Positions 1 through 8,504 of a DNA stretch of 64,000 nt are shown piece after piece; the stretch's first letter is position 1, and each line of letters begins with the position of its first letter. Below the pieces are notes generated by a model. That model saw only the letters and a program-made list of their open reading frames with translations, did not search any database and was not told where the DNA came from. Source of the DNA: Phytopseudomonas seleniipraecipitans (GTDB lineage Bacteria > Pseudomonadota > Gammaproteobacteria > Pseudomonadales > Pseudomonadaceae); NCBI RefSeq assembly GCF_900102335.1, contig NZ_FNBM01000005.1, positions 248,001 to 312,000 of the forward strand. The letters run 5' to 3'. The position numbers and the translations under genes were made by a program.

Positions 1-1086
1 GACCCGAATGTGCTGGTTGGAGAGGGCGTGCATCGCGATCGCCAGGATTTCGAAAGGAGTGTGAACGGGGTGCGATTCGTCAACCTGTCCGGTTGCCTGG
101 ATTCGCTTCGCGATGGTCGTCTTAGAGTGCGAGGCCGTTTCTGCAGGTTATCCAGCGAGGCCACCCTGCATTGCTTCAGCAACCCCGATTACGCCGGGCG
201 CCGGGTGATGGTCATCGCGCCACACGCCGACGATGCCGAGTTAGCCGCGTTTGGTCTTTACAGCCGCTGTATAGAGGCGTCCATCGTGACCCTCACGCAG
301 GGGGAAATCGAGGCGAAGTTCTATCGGCGTCTCGGGCTGAGCGATACGGCGGCTGCGCGCTTGAAAGGGCGCTTACGCAGTTGGAGCAGTCATACCGTGC
401 CGCTCTGGGGCGGTGTGCCGCCCAGCCACTGCGTCCAGTTGGGGTACTACTGCATGCAACTGACGAAGATGGAAGGCGAGCCTTGTATGCCGTTTGCTTC
501 AAGGGAGTCCGGTGACTCCGACATCCGTAGCGTAAGGCGCTTCAATCCATTCAAGTTGCCCGGTGATGTCGATGGGTTACCCACCTGGAGCAACCTGGTG
601 GCCGATATGGCTGCTTTGCTGAAGCATTTCCGGCCCGAGGTCGTGGTGCTGCCCCATCCGCAGCTGGATCCGCATCCTGACCATATTCAGTCCAGTCGGC
701 TCCTGCATCAGGCTATCGAGCTCAGTGGGTGGCGTCCGGATGTGCAACTGCTGTACGCCAATCACCTTGTCGACAACGACCGTTGGCCAATGGGCCCTGC
801 TGGCAATGGAGTGGCATTGCCTCCCTGTATCGAGGCGTTGCCTGCCGACATGCTGTGGAGCCCGCTGCTTGACGACCAGGTGCTGGTCGACAAGAGTCAG
901 GCGCTGGCGATGCAGCACGATCTGCAAGCGCCGCTACCCTTCAAGAAGCGTTTGCGCCGCTTCATTCAGTGGTGTCTGGCCGCTCGCCGCTGGCCTTTAG
1001 AGGGGGAGGATGAATTCTTCCGCAAGGCGGTACGGCGGCACGAGCTTTTTTGGGTACGGCCTCTGGAACGCGACGTATCGCAGTAG
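1..1086 (+). CDS. PIG-L family deacetylase (LPS locus), probably 5'-truncated by the window edge
   Basis: Zinc-dependent de-N-acetylase of the PIG-L/LmbE family. Counting from a GTG at 10, the PHADDAE motif lies at about residues 71-77 and a second metal-binding block, HPDPHPDH-like (DPHPDH), near residue 222. Both belong to the family's active site. The reading frame is open to base 1 with no stop, so the true start is probably outside the window and the GTG at 10 is only the first visible option. It sits 72 bp upstream of hldE, where P. aeruginosa, as I recall, has core-LPS genes including the PIG-L protein DnpA (PA5002), which is linked to fluoroquinolone persistence. Removal of an N-acetyl group from a sugar of the LPS core or a precursor is the likely role, but the substrate cannot be read from sequence. 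Family assignment is firm; orthology to DnpA is a guess. Confidence 0.8.
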   Translation, partial: DPNVLVGEGVHRDRQDFERSVNGVRFVNLSGCLDSLRDGRLRVRGRFCRLSSEATLHCFSNPDYAGRRVMVIAPHADDAELAAFGLYSRCIEASIVTLTQGEIEAKFYRRLGLSDTAAARLKGRLRSWSSHTVPLWGGVPPSHCVQLGYYCMQLTKMEGEPCMPFASRESGDSDIRSVRRFNPFKLPGDVDGLPTWSNLVADMAALLKHFRPEVVVLPHPQLDPHPDHIQSSRLLHQAIELSGWRPDVQLLYANHLVDNDRWPMGPAGNGVALPPCIEALPADMLWSPLLDDQVLVDKSQALAMQHDLQAPLPFKKRLRRFIQWCLAARRWPLEGEDEFFRKAVRRHELFWVRPLERDVSQ

Positions 1087-1158
1087 CAGCCTGGCATCTC
1101 GGTGGCTGTGGCCGATATGCTATTCTCGCCGCCGATTTTGAAATTCCGGAGTTTCAGC

Positions 1159-2580
1159 ATGAAGTTATCCATGCCCCGTTTCGATCAGGCCCCCGTTCTC
1201 GTGGTGGGCGATGTCATGCTTGATCGTTATTGGCACGGCGCTACCTCGCGTATCTCGCCTGAGGCTCCGGTGCCTGTGGTCAAGGTCGAGCAGATCGAGG
1301 ATCGCCCGGGTGGCGCGGCCAACGTTGCGCTGAATATCGCGGCGCTTGGCGCACCGGTGGTGTTGGTGGGGGTTACCGGCCAGGACGAGGCTGCAAAAAG
1401 CCTGTATGAGAGCCTGGAGGCAATTGGCGTCAAGACCCATTTCCAGCGCATCGAGAGCCAGCCGACCATCGTCAAGCTGCGGGTGATGAGCCGTCATCAT
1501 CAGTTGCTGCGTATGGACTTCGAGGAAGCGTTTCACACTGATGCCGACGCGCTGGCGCGCCAGGTCGAGCAGTTGCTGGATCAGGTCAAGGTGCTGGTGT
1601 TGTCGGACTACGGCAAGGGCGCGCTGCAGAATCACCAGGCGTTGATTCAAGCCGCCAGGGCGCGTGGCATTCCGGTGCTGGCCGATCCGAAAGGCAAGGA
1701 TTTCTCCATCTACCGCGGTGCCAGCCTGATCACACCGAATCTCAGCGAGTTCGAGCTAATCGTCGGGCATTGCGAGGACGAAGCCGAGCTGGTCAACCGT
1801 GGCGCCAGCCTGATGCGCGAGCTTGATCTTGGCGCTTTGCTGGTCACCCGTGGCGAGCATGGCATGACCTTGCTGCGACCTGATCATGCCCCCCTGCATT
1901 TGCCAGCCCGGGCGCGCGAGGTGTTCGACGTGACAGGTGCTGGGGATACGGTGATCTCGACGTTGGCAGCGGCCATTGCTGCGGGCGAGGACTTGCCGCA
2001 GGCCGTGGCATTGGCCAACCTCGCTGCCGGTATTGTTGTTGGCAAACTGGGTACAGCAGCCATCAGCACGCCTGAGCTGCGCCGCGCCGTGCAGCGCGAG
2101 GAAGGTTCCGAGCGTGGCGTGTTGAGCCTGGAACAGTTGCTACAGGCAACAGAAGATGCCCGCGCGCACGGTGAGAAGATCGTGTTCACCAATGGCTGTT
2201 TCGACATTCTGCATGCCGGCCATGTCAGCTACCTTGAGCAGGCCCGCGCTCAGGGAGACCGCTTGGTGGTTGCGATCAATGATGACGCCTCCGTCAGCCG
2301 CCTCAAGGGGCCGGGGCGACCGATCAATGCAGTCGATCGACGCATGGCGGTGCTGGCCGGTCTGGGCGCCGTGGATTGGGTGGTGAGCTTCAGTGAAGAC
2401 ACGCCCGAGCGCCTGCTCAAGCAGGTTCAGCCTGATGTGTTGGTCAAGGGTGGCGACTATGGCGTCAATCAGGTAGTCGGCGCCGATATCGTGTTGGCCT
2501 ATGGCGGCGATGTGCGGGTGTTGGGACTGGTCGAGAACAGCTCGACCACTGCCATCGTCGAGAAGATCCGCAGCCGCTAA
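1159..2580 (+). CDS. hldE: Bifunctional D-beta-D-heptose-7-phosphate kinase / D-beta-D-heptose-1-phosphate adenylyltransferase HldE
   Basis: Makes ADP-D-glycero-beta-D-manno-heptose for the inner core of lipopolysaccharide, in the cytoplasm. The first ~320 residues are a PfkB/ribokinase-type kinase, with the GGAANVALN motif and the DVTGAGDT anion-hole and catalytic Asp signature. From about residue 343 follows a nucleotidyltransferase domain starting [13 protein letters not shown], where HAGH is the HxGH nucleotide-binding motif. The chosen ATG at 1159 gives 473 residues, the usual HldE length. The open frame continues up to 1102, but that stretch has no homology-like sequence. The gene ends in a strong intrinsic terminator. 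The PIG-L gene upstream and waaA a few kb away fit an LPS-core locus. Confidence 0.97.
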   Translation: MKLSMPRFDQAPVLVVGDVMLDRYWHGATSRISPEAPVPVVKVEQIEDRPGGAANVALNIAALGAPVVLVGVTGQDEAAKSLYESLEAIGVKTHFQRIESQPTIVKLRVMSRHHQLLRMDFEEAFHTDADALARQVEQLLDQVKVLVLSDYGKGALQNHQALIQAARARGIPVLADPKGKDFSIYRGASLITPNLSEFELIVGHCEDEAELVNRGASLMRELDLGALLVTRGEHGMTLLRPDHAPLHLPARAREVFDVTGAGDTVISTLAAAIAAGEDLPQAVALANLAAGIVVGKLGTAAISTPELRRAVQREEGSERGVLSLEQLLQATEDARAHGEKIVFTNGCFDILHAGHVSYLEQARAQGDRLVVAINDDASVSRLKGPGRPINAVDRRMAVLAGLGAVDWVVSFSEDTPERLLKQVQPDVLVKGGDYGVNQVVGADIVLAYGGDVRVLGLVENSSTTAIVEKIRSR

Positions 2581-2586
2581 GCACAG

Positions 2587-2618
2587 CAACCCCGCCCTTC
2601 GGCGGGGTTGTTCTTTCT
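2587..2618 (+). terminator. Rho-independent terminator of hldE
   Basis: A perfect 10-bp GC-rich stem (2587-2596 with 2601-2610) closes a CTTC loop and is followed by TTCTTTCT. It begins 6 bp after the hldE stop and separates hldE from the convergent gene ending at 2648. Confidence 0.9.
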
Positions 2619-2647
2619 AGTCTCCTGCGCTCATGTATGTCGCTGGC

Positions 2648-3613
2648 TTAGACTGCTGCGGCGGTTTCAAGGCGCACGCTGGGCGGCTCTGCGGTGCCAA
2701 CTCGGCCAGCAGCAGAGCCGGATTTTTGCGCCTTCGGCGTGAGATTCTGCAATGTCAGCCAGTCTTTCCAGCGAATCCGCTCATCACGTACCAGCCATCC
2801 TTCTTGAGCAGCGAAGCTCTCTGCCAGCCATAAACCGCGAGTACTAGCCGGCACCAATTGGCCACTGCGAAGGGTCAGCAGCTCTGCGGTTGGGCGACCC
2901 TGCTCCAGGGGAATCAAGTAGAGGTCTGGACGGCTGTGGTCCAGGCGGGCGATCAGCTTGCCGTTCTCCAGGTACTCGTCCACGTGCAGCAAGCTCGGCA
3001 GTTTGGCTTCCTTGGGCAAATCCAGCTGCAGGTCGTAGACCAGTTGCAGTGAGGCTGTCGGTACGTGCACGTAAGCACGTGGACGTTCGAGCAGGGTCCG
3101 GTTACCGCATTGCACCGGGCGTGCAGCGCCAGACAATGGGCTAAGCCGGAAATGCACGCCGTCGCGGTATTTGAGCGCGCCCTCGTAAGGGGCTGGCAGC
3201 CAGGTGTCGCCGAAGCGGCCGTGCAGCCAGCCTTCGCTGGTTTCCAGCAGGCACTCTTCGGCCACCTCCTGGATAGCGGTCATCAACGGCAAGTTGAGTT
3301 CGTGGGCCGGCACGTAGCCAGAAATCAGCTTGAGCACCACGTCACCACGGTCGAGACGTCGCTGACGCACCAGCAACCAGTACTCGCGGCCTTGCCAGTT
3401 CAGGGTCAGGCGCACCGAGACGCCGAGGTTGGCCAGCTCCACCGCGAAGCGCTGGCTGTCATTCAGCTCAACCGGTTTGCGCCGTTCGAGCATCTCGCTG
3501 AAGTTCAGCGGGCGGCCCAGGCTCTGGTAGGCGATGGCGTCGGGCGAGGCCTCGACGAACAACGGCAGTGTCTTGAACGTGGCAGGGTCTTTGCGGGAAA
3601 TAATGCGCGGCAT
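2648..3613 (-). CDS. Conserved hypothetical protein with a Nudix-box-like motif
   Basis: A soluble 321-residue protein with no signal peptide and no membrane segment. Relatives in Pseudomonas are often labelled 'metal ABC transporter ATPase', but no Walker A, Walker B or ABC signature is visible. Around residues 118-145 there is instead a stretch reading SGYVPAHE, a 9-residue gap, then QEVAEECLL. This resembles a Nudix box (G-x5-E-x7-REUxEExGU) with a two-residue insertion, and with Gln for the Arg and Leu for the Gly. The function is not established. The ATG at 3613 has an AAGGAG ribosome site 7 bp upstream; an in-frame start at 3673 has none and would run back towards the preceding gene. 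It is the last gene of the minus-strand cluster that begins at the SMR pump, 69 bp after the aldo/keto reductase. Confidence 0.75.
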   Translation of the reverse strand: MPRIISRKDPATFKTLPLFVEASPDAIAYQSLGRPLNFSEMLERRKPVELNDSQRFAVELANLGVSVRLTLNWQGREYWLLVRQRRLDRGDVVLKLISGYVPAHELNLPLMTAIQEVAEECLLETSEGWLHGRFGDTWLPAPYEGALKYRDGVHFRLSPLSGAARPVQCGNRTLLERPRAYVHVPTASLQLVYDLQLDLPKEAKLPSLLHVDEYLENGKLIARLDHSRPDLYLIPLEQGRPTAELLTLRSGQLVPASTRGLWLAESFAAQEGWLVRDERIRWKDWLTLQNLTPKAQKSGSAAGRVGTAEPPSVRLETAAAV

Positions 3614-3682
3614 GTCGGCTCCTTCTTGCGTCGGGGTCGGCCGCATAAGCGGCATTAACGGCGTGCAGCGCACGCCAGTCCA

Positions 3683-4516
3683 TCACTCTCCTTGTGCTGT
3701 GTTACCGATAGTCGTGCCCATGATGACTTCCGCCGCCATGGCGACGTTGTGCGCCAGGTGCAGTGGATTGATAGTGCCGACGATGGCACTGCCCACGCCA
3801 GGATGAGCAAAAATCAGTTCAAAGCTTGCTCGTACCGGATCAACGCCGCTTTCCAGGCAGATGTGGCCGCTGGCCAGGGCTTTTTTGATCAGGATGCCTT
3901 TGGCGTGACGGGCAGCATAGTCCAATACTGGTAGCTCCTGCTGCTCGCCAAGGTTGTAGGTCACCATCGCGCAGTCGCCATGCTCGAGGGCCTGCAGGCC
4001 ACCTTCGACGGTCTTTCCGGAAAAGCCAAAACCGCGAACAAGCCCGGCCTGCTTGAGCTCGGCGAGGGTTTCGTAGACCGCTTCATCGCGCAGGATCGAC
4101 AGGTCATCACCATTGGAGTGCACCAGAACCAGGTCGATGTAGTCCGTTTCCAGACGTTTCAGGCTGCGCTCCACCGAGCGGCGGGTATGCGCCTTGGAGA
4201 AGTCGAAGTGCGACAGGCCGTTGTCGAACTCCTCACCGACCTTGCTGACAATCACCCAGTCCTGACGCTGGCCGCGCAGCAGCGGGCCGAGGCGCTGTTC
4301 GCTGATGCCGTAGGCGGGCGCGGTGTCGAGCAGGTTGATGCCCAGTTCGCGGGCCAGATCCAGCAGGCGGCGCGCTTCATGATCATCGGGAATGGTGAAG
4401 CCGTTGGGGTATTTGACCCCCTGATCACGACCGAGCTTGACGGTGCCCAGCCCCAGCGGTGAGACAAGCAGGCCGGTCGAGCCGAGTGGGCGGTGCAGCG
4501 CGTGCAGGTCGTGCAT
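3683..4516 (-). CDS. Aldo/keto reductase family oxidoreductase
   Basis: NAD(P)H-dependent carbonyl reductase with a TIM-barrel fold, 277 residues. The catalytic tetrad is visible as Asp64 and Tyr69 in DTAPAYG, Lys92 in VSKVG and His133 in LVHSN. The C-terminal phosphate-binding area reads SAIVGTINPLHL. The ATG overlaps the stop of the FAD oxidoreductase upstream by one base (TGATG), so the two are translationally coupled and probably work together. The substrate is unknown. The same two-gene pairing is, as I recall, present in P. aeruginosa (PA4992-PA4991). Confidence 0.9.
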   Translation of the reverse strand: MHDLHALHRPLGSTGLLVSPLGLGTVKLGRDQGVKYPNGFTIPDDHEARRLLDLARELGINLLDTAPAYGISEQRLGPLLRGQRQDWVIVSKVGEEFDNGLSHFDFSKAHTRRSVERSLKRLETDYIDLVLVHSNGDDLSILRDEAVYETLAELKQAGLVRGFGFSGKTVEGGLQALEHGDCAMVTYNLGEQQELPVLDYAARHAKGILIKKALASGHICLESGVDPVRASFELIFAHPGVGSAIVGTINPLHLAHNVAMAAEVIMGTTIGNTAQGE

Positions 4517-5688
4517 CAGAATGAGGTCTCCCAGGGGGTGCGGCCGATGACGGGGCGCGGCAGGTCGGGCGGCGCGTCGTGATCGGCAGGGCGGATGCCG
4601 TCGCGTTCGAGGCTGTTCAGCACCCGATCTGCAAAATCCGGTGCCAGGGCTAGCTTGGTCGGCCAGCCAACCAGCAGCGGGCCCTGATCGCTGAGAAATG
4701 CGTTGTCCGGGCGAACCAGGCCGCTTTGTGCCGGCTCGGCGCGCTCCACCCGCAAGGTGGCAAACTTCGCGCTGGAGAGGTCGACCCAGGGCAAAAGCTG
4801 GCCGAGTTCCTTACGCGCCGCGTCGATCTGCGCCGCTTCGTCGCGCGCCACGCCATCCGCTTCGGCCAAGTCACCGCCCAGGTACCAGACCCACTCACCA
4901 TCAGCACTCGGATGGCTGGTGACGGTGATCCGCGGCTTGGGCCCGCCGCCCAGGCAGTGGGCATACAGCGGTTTCAGGGTCGGACCCTTGACCATCACCA
5001 TATGCAGCGGGCGCAATTGCTGGCCGGGTTGCGCGACGTTAAGGCTGGTCAGCAGATCGGCATTGCCACGGCCGGCGCTGAGCACGATGCGCTGGGCACG
5101 GATGTCTCGGCCATCGACGCGCAGGCCAACCAGTTGCCCGTTTTCGTGCAGGGGCTGGATATCGTCAGCAGCGAGCAGGCTGTCGCCGGCAAGCTCGGCC
5201 AGGCGTGCGATCAGGCTCGGTACGTCCACCACCAGCTCTGCCAGGCGGTAGACCTTGCCCTTGAATTTCGGATGCTGCAGCGCAGGCGGCAATTGCTCGC
5301 CCTTGACCTGATCAACACGGCCGCGCACTGCCTTGCTGGCGAAAAAACTGGTGAGGTTGCCGGCCAGGGTGCCGGGCGACCACAGGTAATGCGCGTCGGA
5401 CAGCAGGCGCACGCTCGAAAGGTCCAACTCACCATCGCCATCAAGGGCTTCGCGCCAGCGCCGCGGCATATCGGCGATGGCTTCGGAGGCGCCGCTCAGC
5501 GCGCCATGCAGGGCATATTTGGCGCCGCCGTGGATGATTCCCTGCGACTTGACGCTCTGCCCGCCGCCGAGGCTTTCCCGTTCCACCAGCAATGTGGCGT
5601 AGCCCTTGGCCCGCAGGCGCGCGTTCAACCAGAGGCCGGCGACACCGCCGCCGACGATCAGGACGTCTGTGCTCAGAGCTTGGGACAT
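4516..5688 (-). CDS. FAD-dependent oxidoreductase (DAO family)
   Basis: A 390-residue flavoprotein of the D-amino-acid-oxidase/glycerol-3-phosphate dehydrogenase type. The N-terminus carries the dinucleotide-binding fold VLIVGGGVAGLWLN at about residues 9-22, and the ERESLGGGQSVKSQG region fits the FAD-pyrophosphate contacts. Near residue 200, RIVLSAGRGNADLL resembles the usual second FAD-contact strand. No signal peptide is seen. Its stop overlaps the ATG of the aldo/keto reductase, and the SMR transporter gene lies 47 bp upstream. The substrate is not apparent. Confidence 0.88.
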   Translation of the reverse strand: MSQALSTDVLIVGGGVAGLWLNARLRAKGYATLLVERESLGGGQSVKSQGIIHGGAKYALHGALSGASEAIADMPRRWREALDGDGELDLSSVRLLSDAHYLWSPGTLAGNLTSFFASKAVRGRVDQVKGEQLPPALQHPKFKGKVYRLAELVVDVPSLIARLAELAGDSLLAADDIQPLHENGQLVGLRVDGRDIRAQRIVLSAGRGNADLLTSLNVAQPGQQLRPLHMVMVKGPTLKPLYAHCLGGGPKPRITVTSHPSADGEWVWYLGGDLAEADGVARDEAAQIDAARKELGQLLPWVDLSSAKFATLRVERAEPAQSGLVRPDNAFLSDQGPLLVGWPTKLALAPDFADRVLNSLERDGIRPADHDAPPDLPRPVIGRTPWETSF

Positions 5689-5735
5689 GCGGGCGCCTCG
5701 TCAGAAAAACAGGTGCGCAGTATAACCCGTCGCGT

Positions 5736-6068
5736 TCAGTGGCCGGTGACCCGGGAGAACAGCTGAATCACCACCACGCCGCTGACGATCAAGCCCATGC
5801 CCAGTACTGCCGGCAGATCCGGCTTCTGGTCATAGACGAACATCGCCGCGATGCTCACCAGCACGATGCCCAGCCCCGCCCAGATGGCATAGGCAATGCC
5901 CACCGGGATAGTGCGCACCACCAGAATCAGCATCCAGAAGGCGATACTGTAGCCAACGATCACCAGCAACAGCGGCAAGGGTTTGTTGAAGCCATCAACG
6001 GCCTTCATGGACGTAGTCGCCACCACTTCGGCGGCGATGGCCAAGGCGAGATAGAGATAACCATTCAT
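5736..6068 (-). CDS. Small multidrug resistance (SMR) family transporter, EmrE/SugE type
   Basis: A proton-coupled exporter of cationic or guanidinium-type compounds in the inner membrane. The 110 residues form four hydrophobic helices, and the essential membrane Glu14 sits in LALAIAAEVVATT. The loop KPLPLLLVIVGYSIAFW and the GLGIVLV helix are typical of the family. The start at 6068 has an AGGAG site 8 bp upstream and gives the exact EmrE length; a GTG three codons earlier overlaps that site. It is the first gene of the minus-strand cluster, divergent from a LysR gene that may control it. Whether it exports toxic cations (EmrE-like) or guanidinium (Gdx-like) cannot be decided here. Confidence 0.92.
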   Translation of the reverse strand: MNGYLYLALAIAAEVVATTSMKAVDGFNKPLPLLLVIVGYSIAFWMLILVVRTIPVGIAYAIWAGLGIVLVSIAAMFVYDQKPDLPAVLGMGLIVSGVVVIQLFSRVTGH

Positions 6069-6154
6069 CGGCAGCACTCCTCTTGATAGGCGATCGATTC
6101 TACCCGCCCATCTTGTTAGGTAAACTCATTGCCTATCTGATCTGGAGATGGGTT

Positions 6155-7042
6155 ATGCGCTGGGGTCTCGAGCAGCTTGAGGTATTTGTCGCTGTAGCGG
6201 ATGGCCGTTCGTTCTCGGCCGTGGCGCGACGCTTCGGCCGTGTGCAGTCCGCGGTCAGCAACGCCGTGGCAGCGCTGGAAGATGATCTCGGGGTGCGCCT
6301 GTTCGAGCGCAGCAGCGGTCGTCAGCCGCGGCTGACGGAGGCCGGTCAGGCATTGCTTGAGGAGGCGCGCGAGCTGCTGCGTCAGTCCGAGCGGTTGGAG
6401 GGCCGTGCGCTCGGGCTGTCGCGAGGCGAGGAAGTGTGTTTGCGCCTGGCGCAGGACGAGGCGCTGCCGATGCCGCCAGTGCTCGACAGCCTGGAGGCGC
6501 TGGCCCAGGCATTCCCTCGCGTCGAGGTGCAGATGACCAGTGGCGGGCAAGGCGTAGTGGCGCGGCAGCTGCTGGAGCGCCGCGCCGATCTCGGCCTGCT
6601 GTTTCAGCACGAAGGTATGCCTGCAGAGCTGGAGCGCCGCCGCCTGGGCATGGTTGATATGGTCATGGTCTGCGGGGCCGGTCATCCGCTGGCAGCGGTA
6701 CGCTCCGTTGGCCGCCGTCAGTTGGCCCAGCACCGGCAGCTATTGATCACGCTGCAGGATAGCCACTACCCCGGTAACGAGCGGATCAGCCCCACGGCCT
6801 GGCGTACTGACAGCTTCTATGTGATGGCCGAGCTGTTGATGCGCAACCTGGGCTGGGCCTGCCTGCCTCGGCACGTGGCGCAGTACCCGACCTACCAGGG
6901 GCACCTGGTCGAGCTCAGCAGTGATTGGATCGCGCCGCCGCTGCCCGTGGAGCTGGTGTTTCGTCGCGATGAAGCGCTCGGCCCGGCCGCGCAATGGCTG
7001 GCCAACTATCTGGCAGAGCGCTTGCGTGTGCTGGCGCCCTGA
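6155..7042 (+). CDS. LysR-family transcriptional regulator
   Basis: DNA-binding regulator of 295 residues. The N-terminal winged helix-turn-helix is clear at about residues 5-65 (LEVFVAVADGRSFSAVARR, QSAVSNAVAALEDDLG, LFERSSGRQPRLTEAG), followed by a periplasmic-binding-protein-like effector domain. The ATG at 6155 has GGAG 8 bp upstream, and the domain starts right after it; the frame is open back to 6083 but without a ribosome site. It is divergent from the SMR/FAD oxidoreductase/aldo-keto reductase cluster with an 86-bp shared promoter region, the classic arrangement for a LysR regulator and its target. Confidence 0.93.
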   Translation: MRWGLEQLEVFVAVADGRSFSAVARRFGRVQSAVSNAVAALEDDLGVRLFERSSGRQPRLTEAGQALLEEARELLRQSERLEGRALGLSRGEEVCLRLAQDEALPMPPVLDSLEALAQAFPRVEVQMTSGGQGVVARQLLERRADLGLLFQHEGMPAELERRRLGMVDMVMVCGAGHPLAAVRSVGRRQLAQHRQLLITLQDSHYPGNERISPTAWRTDSFYVMAELLMRNLGWACLPRHVAQYPTYQGHLVELSSDWIAPPLPVELVFRRDEALGPAAQWLANYLAERLRVLAP

Positions 7043-7099
7043 CGCGGGCCATACGGCCGGCTTGTGCTGCAGCCGCCACAGCCCCTAAGCTTCGCCGCC

Positions 7100-8383
7100 A
7101 TGAACCGATCTCTCTATACCCTGCTGTTTCATCTCTGCCTGCCGCTTGTCGTCCTGCGCCTGGTGTGGCGTGCCTGGCGCGCGCCGGCGTATTCGCGACG
7201 GATCGGCGAACGGTTCGCGGTTGGCCTGCCGCCATTGCGTACCGGCGGCATCTGGGTGCATGCCGTCTCGGTTGGCGAAAGCATTGCGGCGGCGCCACTG
7301 GTGCGCGAGCTGCTGGCGCGTTACCCGGATCTGCCGATCACCCTGACCTGCATGACGCCCACCGGCTCCGAGCGTATCCGCGCGCTGTTTCCCGAGGCGC
7401 AATTTGCAGGTCGCGTTCAGCATTGCTACCTGCCTTATGACCTGCCCTGGGCTGCGTCGCGCTTTCTTGCGCGGGCGCAGCCCAGGCTGGCGGTCATCAT
7501 GGAGACCGAGCTGTGGCCCAACTACATCCACCAGTGTGCCCGGCGGGACATTCCGGTCGCGCTGGCCAATGGGCGTTTGTCCGCGCGCTCGGCGAGGGGC
7601 TACGGGCGCTTTGCCAAATTAACGGCGCCGATGCTCGCTGAACTCAACCTGCTGGCTGTGCAGAGCCAGGCCGAGGCCGAGCGTTTCATTGCTCTGGGCG
7701 CTCGGCCCGAGACGGTCGAGGTCACCGGTTCGATCAAGTTCGACCAGCAGGTGGATGCCGGTGTGCTGGCGCGCGCTATGGCGCTACGTGAGCAGTGGCA
7801 GGCGCAGCAGCGGCCGGTGTGGATCGCTGCCAGTACCCGCGAAGGGGAAGACGCGCTGGTGATCCAGGCGCACCGGCAACTGCTCGCCACACAGCCGGAT
7901 GCCCTGCTGATTCTCGTGCCGCGTCATCTGGAACGCTTCGACAGTGCCGCCACGCAGCTGCGGGAGGCGGGCCTGGCCTTTGTGCGACGCTCATCCGCTG
8001 CGGCGGTTGGCCCCGAAGTTCAAGTGCTGCTCGGCGACAGCATGGGCGAGTTGATGTTTCTGTATGCCCTGGCCGATATCGCCTTCGTTGGTGGCAGCCT
8101 GGTCGAGACCGGTGGTCACAACCCACTGGAGCCGGCGACGCTTGGGCTTCCAGTCATCATGGGGCCGCACCGTTTCAATTTTCTGGAGATTACCGCCAAG
8201 TTGCTTGAGCGCGGTGCGCTCTGCGAAGTGGCTGACGCCGAGGCGCTCGGTTCGCAGGTGGCGGCGCTGCTGGGTGAGCCGGCGCGGGCTGTGGCGATGC
8301 GTGAAGCTGGGCTGGCGGTCTTGAAGGCTAATCAAGGTGCCTTGCAGCGTCTATTGGATGGGCTGGGGCGGCTGATCGGTTAG
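7100..8383 (+). CDS. waaA: 3-deoxy-D-manno-octulosonic acid (Kdo) transferase WaaA
   Basis: Transfers Kdo from CMP-Kdo to lipid IVA at the cytoplasmic face of the inner membrane, an essential step in LPS assembly. The 427 residues match the family. An N-terminal membrane anchor (about residues 5-23) is followed by the GT30 domain, including HAVSVGESIAAAPL with the catalytic Glu region, the ETELWPNYI block, and FVGGSLVETGGHNPLEPA in the CMP-Kdo site. The ATG at 7100 was preferred because the anchor starts there and the upstream 12 codons look non-coding. It is 57 bp downstream of the LysR gene and convergent with the TolC-family gene. Confidence 0.96.
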   Translation: MNRSLYTLLFHLCLPLVVLRLVWRAWRAPAYSRRIGERFAVGLPPLRTGGIWVHAVSVGESIAAAPLVRELLARYPDLPITLTCMTPTGSERIRALFPEAQFAGRVQHCYLPYDLPWAASRFLARAQPRLAVIMETELWPNYIHQCARRDIPVALANGRLSARSARGYGRFAKLTAPMLAELNLLAVQSQAEAERFIALGARPETVEVTGSIKFDQQVDAGVLARAMALREQWQAQQRPVWIAASTREGEDALVIQAHRQLLATQPDALLILVPRHLERFDSAATQLREAGLAFVRRSSAAAVGPEVQVLLGDSMGELMFLYALADIAFVGGSLVETGGHNPLEPATLGLPVIMGPHRFNFLEITAKLLERGALCEVADAEALGSQVAALLGEPARAVAMREAGLAVLKANQGALQRLLDGLGRLIG

Positions 8384-8455
8384 GGCGTAGCTGCCAGCAC
8401 CAACTCCCTGGGTGTCGCTGCGCTCGACTTAGGCTACGGGTTGCGGCCTGTGTGT

Positions 8456-8493
8456 GGGGTGAATGGCGCCTCACCCGTCCACCCTTTGCAGCG
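8456..8493. repeat. Intergenic repeat fragment of the GGGTGGA...TCCACC family
   Basis: The waaA/TolC gap holds GGGTGAATGGCGCCTCACC followed by CGTCCACCC. It shares GGGTG-A-G-CGCCTCACC and the CGTCCACC end with the element at 43389-43428. The pairing between the two ends is imperfect. I regard it as a decayed member of the hairpin repeat seen at 43443 and 52934. Confidence 0.4.
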
Positions 8494-8504
8494 CCGGTCG
8501 CGGA

